From Nocardiopsis coralli (lineage in GTDB: Bacteria; Actinomycetota; Actinomycetes; Streptosporangiales; Streptosporangiaceae): DNA of 64,000 nt. Location: the NCBI RefSeq assembly GCF_014892575.1, contig NZ_JADBGI010000017.1, positions 1 through 64,000 of the forward strand, given 5' to 3'. How positions within the stretch are numbered: the first letter of the stretch is position 1; each line of letters opens with the position of its first letter. The notes beneath the pieces were generated by a model that searched no databases, was not told the origin of the DNA, and saw only the letters and a list, made by a program, of their open reading frames with translations. A program made the translations under genes and the position numbers. Below are positions 36,804 to 45,128 of this stretch, piece after piece.

Positions 36804-37394
36804 GTGAACGACGACGGCAAGGGCCCGGGGCGGCCGGCGCGGGGCAAGCGGGCCGACGCCCGGCGCAACGAGGGGACACTGCTCGAGGCCGCCGCCGCGG
36901 TCTTCGCGACCTCGGGTGTGGAGGCGCCGGTGCGTGACATCGCGGCCCGGGCCGGGGTCGGGATGGGCACGATCTACCGCCACTTCCCCAAGCGCGCCGA
37001 CCTGATCATCGCCGTCTACCGGCACCAGGTCGAAACCTGTGCCGAGGCCGGGCCCGAGCTGCTGGCGAGCAGCGCGACCCCGTACGGGGCGCTGGCGCGA
37101 TGGATCGACCTCTTCGTCGACTTCCTGGTCACCAAACACGGGCTCGCCGCGGCGCTGCGGTCGGACAACACCGCCTTCGACGCGCTGCACGCGTACTTCC
37201 TGGACCGTCTCCTGCCCGTGTGTTCCCAACTGCTCGACGCCGCGGCCGAGGCCGGTGAGATCCGCTGCGGTATCGAGGCCTACGAGCTCATGCGCGGGGT
37301 CGGCAACATCTGCATCGGCGCGGAGGAGGACCCCCGGTACGATCCGCGCCGGGTGGTGGAGCTCCTCATCGCGGGGCTACAGCGGCCGGGATAG
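36804..37394 (+). CDS. TetR family transcriptional regulator
   Basis: A 196-residue TetR repressor. The helix-turn-helix is APVRDIAARAGVGMGTIYRH (about 40-59). The C-terminal ligand domain contains LFVDFLVTKHGLAAAL and YELMRGVGNICIG, as in regulators of oxidoreductase genes. The start is GTG 36804, with GGAG about 10 nt upstream. Divergent from the aldo/keto reductase with a shared operator candidate; it probably controls that gene and itself. Ligand unknown. Confidence 0.92.
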   Translation: MNDDGKGPGRPARGKRADARRNEGTLLEAAAAVFATSGVEAPVRDIAARAGVGMGTIYRHFPKRADLIIAVYRHQVETCAEAGPELLASSATPYGALARWIDLFVDFLVTKHGLAAALRSDNTAFDALHAYFLDRLLPVCSQLLDAAAEAGEIRCGIEAYELMRGVGNICIGAEEDPRYDPRRVVELLIAGLQRPG

Positions 37395-37415
37395 GGGCTG
37401 TTCGGCGACGCCCAC

Positions 37416-37550
37416 CCGTCACCCGCCACCAACCCTCAACGGACGCCTCCGGCGCAGCACCCTTCCCGTCACCCGCCACCAACCCTCAACGGACGCCTCC
37501 GGCGCAGCACCCTTCCCGTCACCCGCCACCAACCTGAACGGACGCTGGGC
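37416..37550. repeat. 50-nt tandem repeat, about 2.6 copies
   Basis: Two identical 50-nt units (37416-37465, 37466-37515) beginning CCGTCACCCGCCACCAACC, and a partial third that diverges after CAACC. They fill the gap between the tetR stop and the convergent PLP enzyme. Copy number may vary between strains. Confidence 0.88.
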
Positions 37551-37690
37551 GACACGGTGGCCGGCCGAAGCGACGGGAGGCGTGCGCAAGACAGGTTCCG
37601 GCTTGGCAGCTACCACTCCGGCATCGGTTCGGGAGGGGCCCTGGGAACGGCACGTTCTGCGGGCCCGGCGGTCTCAGACGACCGGGCCGG

Positions 37691-39220
37691 TCACTTGCCC
37701 CCGGACTCGGCGAGGATCTCCCCGACCGACTGGGCGGCCCTGACCGGCTCCCACTGCACGCGTCCGTCGGCGCCGACCTCGTAGCCGCGCACCTCCGGGC
37801 GAGGGAGGGCGTTGTAGGAGAACGGGGTCGAGAAGTAGTAGGCCCCGGTGTCGTGCACGGCGACGAGGTCCCCGGGTTCGGCTGCGGGCAGGTCCACGTC
37901 CTGGGCGAGCAGGTCGCCGGAGAAGCAGCAGGGTCCGGCCACGTCCGAGCGCAGGGCGGGGCCGGTAGCCGAGTCGGTCGCGAGGCTGGGCGCGGGGGTG
38001 GACCCGGGTTCCCCGTCGGCGCGGGTGTCGTGCGCGGACGTCGTGCCGCGGAACCGTCCGTCGGGCGCGTGCAGGCTGACCCGCAGCGGCCACGACTCGG
38101 GGGCGAACGCGGTGCGGGTCGCCACCTGGGCTCCGGCGTGGGTGATGACGACCTGGCGCCCGCCGATGTGCTTGACGTACTCCACCCGCGCCACGATCGT
38201 CCCGGCCTTGGCGAGCAGGGAACGCCCGAACTCGGTGGTGACGGTGTAGCGGCCGTCGAAGAGCCCCGGGACCGCATCCTCGATCGCCTCGCGGTACCGG
38301 TGGAAGGTCGGGTCGGTCTCCTCGGAGGTGAAGTTGACCGGGAGGCCGCCGCCGATGTCGATACGGTCCACCTGCCGGTGTCCGACGCGGGCGTTGATCT
38401 CCTCGGCCAAGTCGTGCACGGCCGCGACACCGGAGGCGATCTGGTCCAAGGCCATGCCCTGGGATCCGGAGTGCACGTGGACCTGGTTGAGCCAGGGGCG
38501 TTCGGCGTAGGCCTGGACGAGCATCTCCCGGGCTCCGGGGTCGGCCAGGCCCACCCCGAACTTGGAGGTGTGCGAGGCGGTACTCATCGCCTCGATGCCG
38601 CCGGAGCCGGTCTGGGGGTTGATGCGGAAACCGATGCTCGGGGCGCGGGTCGAGGGGGTGGAGGCGGGGCCGGGGCCGGGCTCTGCGGTCGAGCCGGGGC
38701 CGTGCACGGTGGTGCGCAACCGGTCGATGCGGTCGAGTTCCTGCACGTTGTCGATGTTGAGGTTCGCGCCGAGTTCGAGGGCGTGGCGCAGCTCGGTGGG
38801 GGTCTTGGCCGGGGAGTCGAACACGATGCGGGAGGGGTCGAAGCCGGCCTCGAGTGCCATGGCGAGCTCGCCCGGGCTGGCGACCTCGCAGCCCATGCCG
38901 GCCTCGGCGAACCACCTGAGCACCGGGACCAGGGTCGCGGCCTTGGCCGCCACGGTGTGCAGGCGCTCGCCGGGGCCGTCGAAGGCGTCGTGGAGTTCAC
39001 GGATGCGGGCGCCGACCTCGTCGCGGTCGAGCACGCCGATCAGCGGGTGGTCATCGTCGTCGAACACGCCTTCTGCGGCGAGGGCCTCGACGGCGTGTGC
39101 CCGGCGTTCGGCGAAGTCCATGGGGGGCGTGGGGCTTTCGGAAGCCGAGGGGCCTTCGTGACCGTCGCGGTCCTCGCGCTCCTGACGCTCCTCGTGGCCC
39201 ATGTGACCCTCGTGCTCCAT
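37691..39220 (-). CDS. PLP-dependent decarboxylase-like enzyme (DapDC/OrnDC fold type III)
   Basis: A 509-residue alanine-racemase-fold enzyme related to diaminopimelate/ornithine decarboxylases, possibly the Y4yA-like branch. The PLP Lys lies in HTVAAKAA (about 88-95). HVHSGSQG and IDIGGGLPVNF are the cofactor-phosphate motifs, and the C-terminal CCFSGDLLAQD and HDTGAYYFSTPFSYN belong to the active site across the dimer. It is longer than DapDC (about 420) because of a Glu/His-rich leader (1-33), a Pro/Gly insert (about 170-190) and a linker near 400. ATG 39220 has an excellent site, GAGGAGGT, 8 nt upstream. Substrate unknown. Confidence 0.82.
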   Translation of the reverse strand: MEHEGHMGHEERQEREDRDGHEGPSASESPTPPMDFAERRAHAVEALAAEGVFDDDDHPLIGVLDRDEVGARIRELHDAFDGPGERLHTVAAKAATLVPVLRWFAEAGMGCEVASPGELAMALEAGFDPSRIVFDSPAKTPTELRHALELGANLNIDNVQELDRIDRLRTTVHGPGSTAEPGPGPASTPSTRAPSIGFRINPQTGSGGIEAMSTASHTSKFGVGLADPGAREMLVQAYAERPWLNQVHVHSGSQGMALDQIASGVAAVHDLAEEINARVGHRQVDRIDIGGGLPVNFTSEETDPTFHRYREAIEDAVPGLFDGRYTVTTEFGRSLLAKAGTIVARVEYVKHIGGRQVVITHAGAQVATRTAFAPESWPLRVSLHAPDGRFRGTTSAHDTRADGEPGSTPAPSLATDSATGPALRSDVAGPCCFSGDLLAQDVDLPAAEPGDLVAVHDTGAYYFSTPFSYNALPRPEVRGYEVGADGRVQWEPVRAAQSVGEILAESGGK

Positions 39221-39652
39221 GCGCGCCTACCTCCTCGTTCGTCGGGCCCGCGCCCGTCCGGTCTGCATGCCGTCTGTCCGCACTGCCTGCCGTTCCGGCC
39301 TGTCCCCCGGCCCCCCGTTGGCCGGGTGCCCTGTGGCCGGGTGAAAGGACGGCCGGTCCACGGAACGTTACGGGTCGGAGCGGTCGCGGCTCGGTCTGGG
39401 GTGGGCGTTCTGTGGTCGAATACCCGATTCCCGGTTGGGGCTGGGTGAGCTGGGTGTGCCGTGCGCGCCGGGTGCGCTCGGTGTTCCGGACGCGTCGGCT
39501 GTACGGGGGCGGCGGCCTGTCCCCGAGCCATGAAAGGGCGGTGAAAGCCCCGCAGTGAGCATGGTTGGCATGTCTGGTCGGCGCGGGACCGACCAGCTGA
39601 CGGAACACCGAACACGGAACATCGAACGCAGAACGCTGAACACGGGGGACCT
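39221..39652. repeat. Gene-free stretch with degenerate repeats
   Basis: No gene. From 39595 to 39645 a gaacaccg/gaacacgg word of 9 nt repeats about five times directly before the next gene. Confidence 0.55.
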
Positions 39653-40036
39653 ATGTACACGCGTGTGCTGGTGATCGCGGCGACCGGGCTGTTGGGCCTG
39701 GGTGCGGGGTTGGGGCCCGCATCCGCGTCGGTCTCGGCTCCGGCGGAGGGGGCAGCCGAGGCCGACCGGACGCCGTTCCAATCCGTCTGCGGCCCCACGA
39801 CGACGTTCCCCATCGAGGGGGCGGAACTGTCGCTGGACCTGACCTGCACCGACCTGGGAACGCAGGTCGAGGCGACGTTGGAGGACACCGCCCACGACCA
39901 CGGGTGCGCGCACGTCCGGTTCGAGGGCCCGAACGCGCCGGACGAGACCTTCACGGTCTGCGGTCCGGGTGAGACGACGGACATCTCGTTCACCGAGCAC
40001 GCCGACGAGGTGCGGGGCGAGCTCTGGACGTCCTGA
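39653..40036 (+). CDS. Small secreted protein
   Basis: A 127-residue exported protein with a signal peptide (VLVIAATGLLGLGAGLGPAS, cleavage near ASA). The mature part has four Cys (about 46, 65, 85, 103) and could carry two disulfides. No family recognised. The start is ATG 39653, with GGGGGA 4-5 nt upstream. It stands alone before the strong terminator at 40353. Confidence 0.78.
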   Translation: MYTRVLVIAATGLLGLGAGLGPASASVSAPAEGAAEADRTPFQSVCGPTTTFPIEGAELSLDLTCTDLGTQVEATLEDTAHDHGCAHVRFEGPNAPDETFTVCGPGETTDISFTEHADEVRGELWTS

Positions 40037-40352
40037 CCTACGGCCCTCACGGACCTCACGGCGTCATGAACGGATGAGCGCATGACGGCGTGAGATCAGA
40101 ACCTCGATTTCTGGACCTGAACTGAAGGAACGTTGCAGGACCTCGGCTCCAGGACAACGACCCCAAGACCCCTCCGGGCCCGAAGGGGAGGGCGTGCCCC
40201 CGCCCCGCCGGGTCCACACGGTGGCCCGAGCCCCACGGCCTGAAGGCCTGACGGCCCGGGGACGGCCGGCCGCCGAGCTCGAGCGCACGCACCACGGGGG
40301 CGCGTTCGGGTTCGCGCGGATGACCGGATGAGAGGCCAACGGGCCACCGGCG
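40037..40352. other. Gene-free stretch before the terminator
   Basis: No gene seen. Part of it (40150-40330) is open on the minus strand, but the reading shows no protein-like pattern. Confidence 0.55.
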
Positions 40353-40399
40353 CGGTGGGGGTGTCCGGCGTGGACGGCCGGACACCCCCACCGTTTTTT
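40353..40399 (+). terminator. Strong intrinsic terminator
   Basis: A perfect 17-bp stem (40353-40369 with 40377-40393), a 7-nt loop and TTTTTT directly after. It is the only canonical U-tract terminator I see in the window. It protects the RHS cassette array from plus-strand read-through. Confidence 0.93.
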
Positions 40400-40408
40400 G
40401 TGCCTTAC

Positions 40409-40582
40409 TCAGAGCAGCAGGGCCGTAACGGCGAACACGAAGGAGACGATCCCCAGGGCCGCCAAGAACGACTCGGTCCTTGGGGAGACCGCGAGTCGTG
40501 ATTTTTTGGTGGTCAGCCGATCCGATCTGGAAGCCGTGACCGCCAGAAGACACGTCGATCCCAGGTACCCATCCGGCCGCAA
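40409..40582 (-). CDS. Short reading with C-terminal TM segment, possible decayed immunity gene
   Basis: A 57-codon reading opens at TTG 40582 directly after an in-frame stop and ends at 40409. It has no ATG or GTG. The second half is convincing: TTKKSRLAVSPRTESFLAAL, then GIVSFVFAVTALLL, a basic loop followed by a transmembrane segment. It is probably the 3' end of a small membrane-protein gene that lost its start. It is the last unit of the row of small membrane proteins behind the RHS gene. Confidence 0.4.
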   Translation of the reverse strand: MRPDGYLGSTCLLAVTASRSDRLTTKKSRLAVSPRTESFLAALGIVSFVFAVTALLL

Positions 40583-40678
40583 TCAGATAGCTCAAGTAGT
40601 TCCGCTTCATTCCGGACCTGGACGGCTCGGCCCTGTATTGCCCACACAGGCCGACCTGTATGAACTTCACGGTCGGCA

Positions 40679-40999
40679 TCATGACAACAGGTAACCGAAC
40701 ACAAACCCGACCCCGCTTGCCACAACGCACAGTACCGACGCCAAGACAAGAAGGGCTTTCGCCCGGCGAACCTCATCCCTGTTCATCGGCCGCAGCTTCC
40801 ATCCTTGCCTTCTGCGCCGACGCAGCAAGTGCACTTCCACGGCCAGCAGGGACAGCACCCCCACAGCAGCGACCGCGGCAGCCCACCACAGTCCGGATGA
40901 AAGGGAGACCAGGGAAGAGATCAGGAGCACCGCTATGAGACCAGCGGAGTACAGCCTCCACGCTCTCGTCTGAGTGGCACCGCCCCCGCGTCCTCGCAT
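40679..40999 (-). CDS. Small membrane protein in RHS cassette region
   Basis: A 106-residue protein with two hydrophobic segments near the N-terminus (SAGLIAVLLISSLVSL, WWAAAVAAVGVLSLLAV), a basic loop (RRRRRQGWK) and a third segment at the end (LLVLASVLCVVASGVGFVFG). ATG 40999 is chosen, with CAGGTG upstream. By position it could be an immunity protein of the RHS locus, but no toxin tip directly precedes it. Family not recognised. Confidence 0.65.
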   Translation of the reverse strand: MRGRGGGATQTRAWRLYSAGLIAVLLISSLVSLSSGLWWAAAVAAVGVLSLLAVEVHLLRRRRRQGWKLRPMNRDEVRRAKALLVLASVLCVVASGVGFVFGYLLS

Positions 41000-41028
41000 G
41001 TGCACCTGCAACGCACCCCCAGCGTCCC

Positions 41029-41211
41029 TCATTCAACGGCGAAGATCAGAGCAGCAGCCAGCGCAACGACGACCAGCGCAACGAGGGACTCAACGTTCTT
41101 CAAGGGACCGCATTTTTTCACCCTGACCACGATGTACACCAGTGCGGCAGAGAGAATCAAAGAGCCCAGAAGCGCGGGCACGAGCCCTCCATCCTCTTGC
41201 GTCGTTGGCAC
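41029..41211 (-). CDS. Small two-TM protein in RHS cassette region
   Basis: A 60-residue protein with two transmembrane segments (LVPALLGSLILSAALVYIVV and LVALVVVALAAALIFAV) separated by a short basic loop (VKKCGPLKN). The start is GTG 41211 with a weak ribosome site. It lies 34 nt after another small membrane gene and 29 nt before the next. Candidate immunity protein or accessory; inferred from context only. Confidence 0.65.
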   Translation of the reverse strand: MPTTQEDGGLVPALLGSLILSAALVYIVVRVKKCGPLKNVESLVALVVVALAAALIFAVE

Positions 41212-41245
41212 ACTCAGCGCATAACCCTCGGCGCACGGGCAACAC

Positions 41246-41413
41246 CTAGACCTCGAACACCAGCGCGAGAAGCGCAGAGACCACGGTCACGGCGTACAGA
41301 AAAGGTTCTGCGACCCTGTGAATCAGGCCTGCACTGTAGCCCTTTATCAGCATCCGCGCCAGCGCAAGAACTGACGCAGAAAACAAGCTCACGCACATGA
41401 CCAGGAAGAACAT
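41246..41413 (-). CDS. Small membrane protein, candidate immunity for the orphan RHS tip
   Basis: A 55-residue protein with two hydrophobic stretches (MFFLVMCVSLFSASVLAL and PFLYAVTVVSALLALVFEV). ATG 41413 is chosen because GAGGTGG lies 6 nt upstream; a longer in-frame reading to 41503 overlaps the orphan tip. It begins 11 nt after the orphan RHS tip ends, exactly where an immunity gene is expected. Confidence 0.68.
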   Translation of the reverse strand: MFFLVMCVSLFSASVLALARMLIKGYSAGLIHRVAEPFLYAVTVVSALLALVFEV

Positions 41414-41423
41414 AGTGACCACC

Positions 41424-41660
41424 TCAAAGCAAACGTTCGTGAGGCACAGCGCAGCGTTGCGCGACAGCCGGTCGAAACGCAGGACAGGCCGAGCAAAGTC
41501 CATAGCTCTGCAGACCTGAGGGGTCCATCTTGTTGATGGGGTCGCATTCGGCGTAGGTGGAGTTGTTCATCTCCTGCCGGGACGGGTCCGCCTGGGTGAA
41601 GTTGAGGGTGAACGTGTCCAGGAACCGGTGGGACAGGTGCACCCTCCCGTCCAGGAACTT
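41424..41660 (-). pseudogene. Orphan RHS core end with alternative C-terminal tip
   Basis: About 140 nt (41520-41660) is nearly identical to 42171-42311 inside the RHS gene and encodes the same core end: FLDGRVHLSHRFLD, TYAECDPINKMDP, SGL. After SGL comes a different 28-residue tip (LCSACPAFRPAVAQ in its centre, four Cys in the first 20). No start codon or secretion signal is present, so it cannot be expressed alone. It is a displaced cassette that could replace the current tip by recombination within the 140-nt identity. Confidence 0.85.
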
Positions 41661-41726
41661 GCCCGGCGGGGCAATGGCTGCCCCACCGGGTGTACTTCTT
41701 CAACTCTCCGAGGGCCGGGAGTACAA

Positions 41727-41891
41727 TCACGAGAAATAGAGAAAGACGCAAACGGCGATCGCCACCCCCGAGATAATCATGACGGCATTTTCGATCCCTC
41801 CACCGCGACGGCCAGTTCCACTCTTATATCCAAGAGAAGCCATGGCCCCAAGGCAGATGATCACTGCGACTGCTGCAACCATCAGAACCAA
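41727..41891 (-). CDS. Small two-TM protein, candidate immunity for the RHS tip
   Basis: A 51-residue (ATG 41882) or 54-residue (TTG 41891) protein in the frame just behind the RHS stop. Two transmembrane segments, VAAVAVIICLGAMASLGY and AVMIISGVAIAVCVFLYF, flank a basic Gly-rich loop (KSGTGRRGGG). AGAAAGAAGA lies 6-8 nt before the TTG and favours that start. It begins 51 nt after the RHS gene. Membrane immunity proteins of this size are the rule for pore-forming peptides, and the RHS tip looks like one. The function is inferred. Confidence 0.6.
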   Translation of the reverse strand: MVLMVAAVAVIICLGAMASLGYKSGTGRRGGGIENAVMIISGVAIAVCVFLYFS

Positions 41892-41942
41892 ATCTGGGTC
41901 TTCTTTCTCTGCTCGTACTACACGAACCTCAGGGGATCGAGC

Positions 41943-44900
41943 CTATTGGGTCGCCCCATAGGCTCCCCCGGCCATCGTTCCGATCACACCACCGGCGGCA
42001 TAGCCAGCCTTGCAACCGACCCACGCACCTGGAAGGGCGCCGATACCACCGGTCATCAGGCCTCCCGCGAGTGCACCGAAACCTCCCACGAGCACACATC
42101 CGGCCGCAGCTCCAATGATTGCGCCACCTCCGCCATATGCTCCGATCTCCTTGACCGAGACAAGGCCTGTGGGGTCCATCTTGTTGATGGGGTCGCATTC
42201 GGCGTAGGTGGAGTTGTTCATCTCCTGCCGGGACGGGTCCGGCTGGGTGAAGTTCATCGTGAGTGTGTCCAGGAACCGGTGGGACAGGTGCACCGTCCCG
42301 TCCAGGAACTGGTAGGCGCCCGTGTATCCGAACGCGTTCAGCTCCCCGGCCTGGCTGTCTTCGATGGTCTCACTGGTCTGCTCGCCGTAGGGGCTGTAGT
42401 CATAGACCGCGTCCGGGGAATCGGCCTCCGACCCCTCGGCCGTCAGCGCGAGCACGGTGTTCTGACCGTCGATCGTGTAGTGGAACCGCTCGTCCTCGGC
42501 CCAGTCGACCATCGAGATCAACTCACCCTCGGGGTCGCGCACGAAACTCGTCCGGTCGCCCTCAGCAGCGATGTTCGTCACGCCCAGCGCCGTGTTGGAC
42601 AACTGCCGGTCCACACGCTCGTCGCCGTCCACGTCAGTGATCCCGCGCATCTGCGTCTGGTCCGAGGTGTCATAGCTCAGGCTCGTCGACAGATCGCCGT
42701 CACCATCGTCGGAGCGCAGCATCTGGTTGGTCGGGCTGTACTCATAGGAGTCCGAGCCGCGCTCGACCATGTTCCCGGCCTCGTCGTGGGCGACATCCTC
42801 ACCACGGGCCGAGGTGACCTGGTCGGAGTCGTCATAGCTGAAGCTGTCGTCGCCGGCCTCGACCATGTTGCCGGCGTCGTCGTAGACGTAGTCGGTCTCG
42901 CCGTTGCTGGTCAGACGCTGCAACCCGTCGTAGGTGAAGGACTCGGTGTCCCCGTCCACGGTCCGGGCCTGCATCTGGTCGCTGTCGGCGCCGTCGTTGT
43001 CGTAGGAGTACGACGCGGACAGCAACTCCTGGTCCTCGGCCCCGGTCGTGGTGATGCCGGTCAGCCGCGCGGAGTCGTCGTAGGTCCGGGACTCCTCGGC
43101 CCCATCCGGGTGGGTGATCAGCGTGCGCTGGTTGTTGGCGTCCGACTCGAACGTGGTCTCCGCCCCGGTGTGGTCGGTCAGCGAGGTGAGACGGAACGCC
43201 GCGTCATAGGCGTACTCGGTGGTCTGGCCGTGCTCGGTCAGCTCGGTCAGGTTGCCGGCCGCGTCGTAGGAGTACTCGGTGGTCTCGGTGCCGCCCGAGT
43301 CCGAACGCTCGGACTCGAGCAGGTCACCGCGCCCGTTGTAGTCGAACTCCGTCGTGGCCTGGTCGGTGTGGGTCTCCACCTGGCGGCCGTTGCCGTCATA
43401 GGTGATGGACTCCACGACGTCGCCGTCGTGGGAGACCGAGACGATGCGGTCGAGCCGGTCGTAGCCGTACTCGATCGTGGTGCCGTTGCCGTCGGTCACC
43501 TCGGTGACCCGCGAGAGCGAGTCGTAGCCGAACTCCATGTCACCGGCGGGCCCGGGCTCGGTCATCGAGACCAGGTTGCCGACATCGTCGTAGGAGAACG
43601 TGGTCTCGTTGCCGTTGGCGTCGGTGGAGGAGGACACCAACCCCTGACCGGTGTAGTCCATGTCGGCCACGGTGATGTCCATGTCGTCCTGGCTCGCGGA
43701 GACCATGTTCCCCGAGTCGTCGTAGGACATCGACAGCTCGTCACCGTCGGGCGTGGTCACGCTGGTCGGCTTGGCAGGGTTCGCACCGTCGGTGAACCCG
43801 ACCGCGGTCTCCGCCCCGGTCGGCAGCTCCGTGCCGATGAGGTTGTTGAACTCGTCGTGCTCGTAGGTCACCGAGGCCTCGAGCGCGTCGGTGGTGGTGG
43901 CGATGTCGGAGTTGGCGGTCCAGGTCTGCGAACGGGTGTTGTCGACCTGGTCGGTGGCCTCGGTCTGGCGGCCCTGGTCGTCGAAGACGAAGCCGGACTC
44001 ACCGCCGTTCGGGTCCTCGACGGTGGTCTCGCTGCCCTCTTCGGGGCTGTCGTCGTAGGAGTAGGACGTGGTCGCCCCGTCGTCCGAACCGTTCGGCACG
44101 CTCAGGGACGCGACCTGGTCGTCGTCGTTGTAGCTCACGCTCCAGGTGGCACCGGTGGGGTCGGTGACCGAGGACAGGAGCCCGCCGTCGGTGTAGGAGA
44201 ACTCGATGTCCTGCCCGGCGCGGTCGGTGAGCTCGGTCAGGTTGCCGTCACCGTCGTAGGAGAAGGCCGAGGCGGTCTCGTCGACGGGGTCGGTGATCTC
44301 GGTGACCTGGTCGGTGGCGTCCTCGTCCCAGTCGAAGGTGGTGACGCGGTCCTGGGTGTCCACGACCGAGGCGAGGTGCCCGTCGGGGTCGTAGCGCATC
44401 CGGTGGGTGTTGCCGTTGCGGTCGGCCTGGGAGTACAGCCACCCCTGGGCGTCGAAGGTCCAGACCTGGTCCTCGTACTCACCCCGGTGGAAGGTGAGCG
44501 CGTAGTGGCCGTTGTCGAGCTCTGCCAGGTCGCCGTTGATGCCGGACGGGGTGTCGTAACCGCCGTCGTCGTTCTCGGTGAAGCTCTCGCAGAACCCGGA
44601 GGGCCCCTGCAGCACGACGGTTCCGTCGAAGATCTGGAGCCCGACCTCCTGGCCGTGGGACAGGGTCCAGCCGTCCTGGCCGTCGGTGGAGTTGTAGAAG
44701 CTGGAGACCGACAGGTCCATCCCGGTGCCGACCATGGTCAGGTCGCGGTGCTGGACGACGAGGTTGCCGGTGGCGGTGTTGACCGCGAGCTCGAGGCGGT
44801 CGCTGACCTGGTGGCGTTCGAGCGGGTACCACTCCTGGATCCCGCCGTTGCCGTGGTTGCCGCAGTGGTCGGCCAAGGCGTCGTCGTCCTGGGCCTCCTC

Positions 44901-45128
44901 GGAACCGGGTTCGATGCCGGGCGGGGTCCAGGCCTCCTCGGGCGGGTCACCGCCGGCGGGTTCGGTGTTGGCCTCGCCCGGTTCCCAGGTCTCGGGGACC
45001 GGAACGGTGCGGTCGGCCGGTGAGTGGGGGTCGTCGTCGGCCCAGGCGGGCGGCGCGTGCAGCAGACCGGTGACGAGTGTGGCCGCGGCGACCGAGGCCA
45101 CAGCGACGCGGGGGGATCGGCGTCTCAA
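41943..45128 (-). CDS. Secreted RHS/YD-repeat protein with glycine-zipper C-terminal tip
   Basis: A polymorphic-toxin-like protein of 1061 residues. A signal peptide (ends near PPAWA, about 30) is followed by an acidic Pro-rich segment. Then come over 30 YD repeats (for example YDGDGNLTELTDRAG, YDDVGNLVSMTEPG) forming the RHS shell. The core terminates with HLSHRFLD...DPINKMDPTGL at about 989. The last 72 residues are a distinct tip with alternating Gly and hydrophobic residues (GAIIGAAAGCVLVGGFGALA, then AGYAAGGVIGTMAGGAYG), like class IIb pore-forming bacteriocins. The start is TTG 45128, with GGAGCG 8 nt upstream. Candidate immunity gene lies directly downstream. Confidence 0.9.
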   Translation of the reverse strand: MRRRSPRVAVASVAAATLVTGLLHAPPAWADDDPHSPADRTVPVPETWEPGEANTEPAGGDPPEEAWTPPGIEPGSEEAQDDDALADHCGNHGNGGIQEWYPLERHQVSDRLELAVNTATGNLVVQHRDLTMVGTGMDLSVSSFYNSTDGQDGWTLSHGQEVGLQIFDGTVVLQGPSGFCESFTENDDGGYDTPSGINGDLAELDNGHYALTFHRGEYEDQVWTFDAQGWLYSQADRNGNTHRMRYDPDGHLASVVDTQDRVTTFDWDEDATDQVTEITDPVDETASAFSYDGDGNLTELTDRAGQDIEFSYTDGGLLSSVTDPTGATWSVSYNDDDQVASLSVPNGSDDGATTSYSYDDSPEEGSETTVEDPNGGESGFVFDDQGRQTEATDQVDNTRSQTWTANSDIATTTDALEASVTYEHDEFNNLIGTELPTGAETAVGFTDGANPAKPTSVTTPDGDELSMSYDDSGNMVSASQDDMDITVADMDYTGQGLVSSSTDANGNETTFSYDDVGNLVSMTEPGPAGDMEFGYDSLSRVTEVTDGNGTTIEYGYDRLDRIVSVSHDGDVVESITYDGNGRQVETHTDQATTEFDYNGRGDLLESERSDSGGTETTEYSYDAAGNLTELTEHGQTTEYAYDAAFRLTSLTDHTGAETTFESDANNQRTLITHPDGAEESRTYDDSARLTGITTTGAEDQELLSASYSYDNDGADSDQMQARTVDGDTESFTYDGLQRLTSNGETDYVYDDAGNMVEAGDDSFSYDDSDQVTSARGEDVAHDEAGNMVERGSDSYEYSPTNQMLRSDDGDGDLSTSLSYDTSDQTQMRGITDVDGDERVDRQLSNTALGVTNIAAEGDRTSFVRDPEGELISMVDWAEDERFHYTIDGQNTVLALTAEGSEADSPDAVYDYSPYGEQTSETIEDSQAGELNAFGYTGAYQFLDGTVHLSHRFLDTLTMNFTQPDPSRQEMNNSTYAECDPINKMDPTGLVSVKEIGAYGGGGAIIGAAAGCVLVGGFGALAGGLMTGGIGALPGAWVGCKAGYAAGGVIGTMAGGAYGATQ

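Noticed and set aside
39221-39652. Protein-coding reading on either strand before the small secreted protein
   Set aside because: Readings are Arg/Pro-rich, lack ribosome sites and overlap a repeat block.
41628-45023. 1131-codon open reading opposite the RHS gene
   Set aside because: Val/Gly/Arg-rich without domains, a shadow of the YD-repeat codons. The minus strand shows signal peptide, YD repeats and the RHS core end.
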